A program made the translations under genes and the position numbers. DNA of 18,707 nucleotides from Coprinopsis marcescibilis (taxonomy: Eukaryota > Basidiomycota > Agaricomycetes > Agaricales > Psathyrellaceae), in assembly GCA_004369085.1 (NCBI GenBank), contig ML210523.1:1-18707 (forward strand), in the 5' to 3' direction. The notes under the pieces are model-generated. The model ran no database searches and was not told the DNA's origin. It saw only the letters and a list, made by a program, of their open reading frames with translations. Positions 16,826 to 18,707 of the stretch are shown here, one piece after another. Within the stretch, counting starts at the first letter, position 1. Each line of letters begins with the position of its first letter.

Positions 16826-17976
16826 CTAGTAAAGCTGGACCTGCCCTTGATACAGTGATACAGGAACAACAAAAGACGCATTCATGGTTGGCTTTAATTC
16901 TGCCTCTGCTCCATTAATGAGAAATAGAGAGTTGTATGCATTGAGAGGAAGTCCAGTGGGAACCCTCCCTTGTCGGTCACTGAGGACAACATGGCGGGGG
17001 TCATAAACTCTGATTCTCGGCCAGCTCCCGCATTGTCAGGATGGATCTGTCCTTCTTGTATGCCAGTTAACAGCATCGATATCGTGTAAGAACTGTGTAA
17101 GATCCTTCCCATGCCATAATGGTGTAAGTACCCGGAATGATTTGGCCTTACGCCTGACGTCGTCTGTGGTTTCCAGTGCCTTGCCCTCGGACTTGTCGCT
17201 TGACATACCATGAGGACCTATACTTCACAAAAGCGGTTCGAAAGTTCGGAGGGCCTGGAAAGTCCGAACAATCTCCAGCCGAGAGTTAAATAACTGAAGG
17301 CAATGTATCAGACAAGGCTGAGACAGCGCAATACCAAAACAAAACTCTCACTGTGAACTTCCTAGACCTATGAAGTGTCGCGAGATTTTTCCCTTGGCCT
17401 TGTAGCTTGTTCCAACTCTTGACGGACTTCACCCTTTTGAAAAATCTTTCTGTAATGTCATCCATATCATTGTCTCCAAATCCCTGGCTCTGAATGAAAT
17501 CAACAGCAAAGATTTGGGCCACAGACCTATTCCATGGGCTTCAGGGCCCACCGTGTATGTCCAACATAAAGTCATAGATGCTGCAGCAGGCGCGATCCCC
17601 TTGTTCGCCGCTCAGCACCTTCTTTGCAAAGTCAATTGCGACAGACTCATCCACAAAAGGTGCTGGACTGTCGTTCAGTAGCTTATTAAGGTGACCGCGA
17701 AGAGAAGCCTTTCATTTATAGTCAGCTTGTTTGCCAACCCATAAACGTCAGACACTCAACTGAGATCTCAAGCTCAGAACCTTGACACCTGCAGGGCCCC
17801 TGGTAAGGCCCGTCCAACTTATTTTTCTTGACTTGCCAACGACGCTGAGGCCCATATGAATGATCCACATGCTCAGTATCTTCCAACTTCTTGCTGAGTA
17901 TTCCCAATTCCTTGCGAAGCTCTACCACCATGTCGTAGAGATCTTCCTCCTGTGGGATGTTAGAATGATAACACAA
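16826..17976 (-). pseudogene. Decayed gene of an uncharacterised basidiomycete protein family
   Basis: Three protein-like blocks follow one another on the minus strand. (1) 17976-17722: a helical, Glu/Leu-rich start (EEDLYDMVVELRKELGILSK). (2) About 17706-17286: RGHLNKLLNDSPAPFVDESV, CSIYDFMLDIHGGP, a TGA near 17542, then QIFAVDFIQSQGFGDNDMDD and ERFFKRVKS. (3) About 17285-16826: RLEIVRTFQALRTFEPLL, a TGA, GPHGMSSDKSEGKALETTDD, FRVLTPLWHGKDLTQFLHDI, a TGA, then RIRVYDPRHVVLSDRQGRVP, GLPLNAYNSLF and a final TAG. The GMSSDES-type acidic motif followed by LTPxW and GLPxNAY reminds me of multi-copy hypothetical proteins in Agaricomycetes; no function is known to me. Stops, and frame changes that may be introns or indels, make it a pseudogene in this copy. 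Confidence 0.55.
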
Positions 17977-18707
17977 GGGATACTGACATGACAGTGTACT
18001 TCAGGGCGTGCCTCTGGCTCGGGTGATTTGTTGGATCCCAAGGACTGGGAGCAAGTTCCTGTGAAGCCAAAGCCATCCCTACCCTCCACTATCTTGTAGC
18101 AAATATTCAGTTAAAGGATGCATGGTAGGGCAGAGACTGTAATAATTACTGCTGCAGCACGGCTGATCCCCGCATTCCCCAATGCATGGGCATCATTTTC
18201 CCCGTCTGAGGCGCGTTGCGTATTCGGAGCCACTTGATGACCACTTCCCGTGGCACTGCCACCTGGTACAGCAACGTTCTGGGAAGGTTGAAGTTGTGTG
18301 GAGGGCCTCGAAATCTACATGGCGTCAAAAGTTGTGTTCTGTAAAGTTGAAGTCTTCCAGGACTTGCCTTCGCCCTCCATGCTGGTCGCCTGGACCCTCC
18401 TACACTGTTATTGGGGGTGCGCAACCCCACCGAGATCCGTGTGTCTGGGCCGGACCCCGATTTGGCGTAAATCTCACGTAAATCGAATATATTTTTGAAA
18501 CATGATCAGATTTGGTCGGCCTTTCGACAGTTTTTGAGCAGTGTGCACACAGATTGGCTTCAGACCCATTATAAAGTACTCGAGGCTACTGTGGGGAGTA
18601 TTCATAATGTTTTCCAATAGCTCTAGACAGGCCACAGCCCAAATTGAGATTGGCAGAGTCTTTAACAACATTAGGGGTGCTTCACTTCGATCCGAAATCA
18701 GTGGCGG
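17977..18707. other. Unassigned end region
   Basis: Short overlapping ORFs on both strands. On the plus strand 18182-18481 reads FPRLRRVAYSEPLDDHFPWH and VEVVWRASKSTW, and a neighbouring frame VFCKVEVFQDLPSPSM; this is weakly protein-like and could be a frameshifted fragment of another gene. I cannot name a family. Confidence 0.3.

Noticed and set aside
18146..18671. Overlapping ORFs on both strands at the window end
   Set aside because: Weak and conflicting frames; kept only as an unassigned region.

Overview
The window looks like transposon-rich chromosomal DNA of a mushroom-forming basidiomycete (Agaricomycetes). Reasons: Ty3/gypsy, Ty1/copia, gag/ORF1-type and pogo-like element remnants of fungal type; a broken copy of a myosin-motor chitin synthase gene, an enzyme class confined to fungi; and a 51-bp intron with a fungal GTATGT donor and CTAAT branch site. 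I find no intact host gene.

Layout. 1-1276 has no convincing gene; a degenerate tRNA-like stretch lies near 163-235. 1277-1981 (minus) is the N-terminal half of a pogo/CENP-B-type transposase with one stop. About 2728-4558 (plus) is a broken gag/ORF1-like gene with a CCHC knuckle, split by a solo LTR (3521-4048, TSD GGGTC). About 4640-7108 (plus) is a copia element (gag tail, protease, integrase, linker) with an internal deletion. A chromodomain gypsy element (minus, 7109-14893) sits in the copia linker. It contains another solo LTR of its own family (9440-9945, TSD ATCGC). Past its truncated 5' LTR comes an 11-bp tandem repeat (14927-15080), a chitin synthase motor pseudogene (15320-16505, plus), a decayed gene of an uncharacterised family (16826-17976, minus), and about 700 bp that I cannot assign.

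The gypsy element is the most informative part. Its gag is intact (455 codons). Gag's last codons carry a GGGTTTT heptamer in the correct phase, followed after 5 nt by a stem-loop, and pol continues in the -1 frame. Pol runs protease, RT, RNase H, integrase and chromodomain in order, but has several stops, one frameshift and lost catalytic aspartates. The primer-binding site next to the 5' LTR matches no tRNA that I can see. It is a 12-nt perfect complement of the predicted transcript start inside the LTR, as in self-priming Tf1/sushi elements. Downstream of pol is a third same-strand reading frame of about 439 codons with two cysteine/histidine knuckles. It leads to a reading frame in the LTR U3 that is shared, without gaps for most of its length, by three LTR copies. 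This third ORF is the best candidate here for something undescribed.

Order of events inferred from nesting: the gag/ORF1 and copia elements were present first; the gypsy family then inserted into the copia element; members of the family inserted into gypsy pol and into the ORF1 gene and collapsed to solo LTRs. Many differences between the gypsy LTRs, and several of its stops, fit CpG or G-to-A type transitions, suggesting methylation-linked decay.
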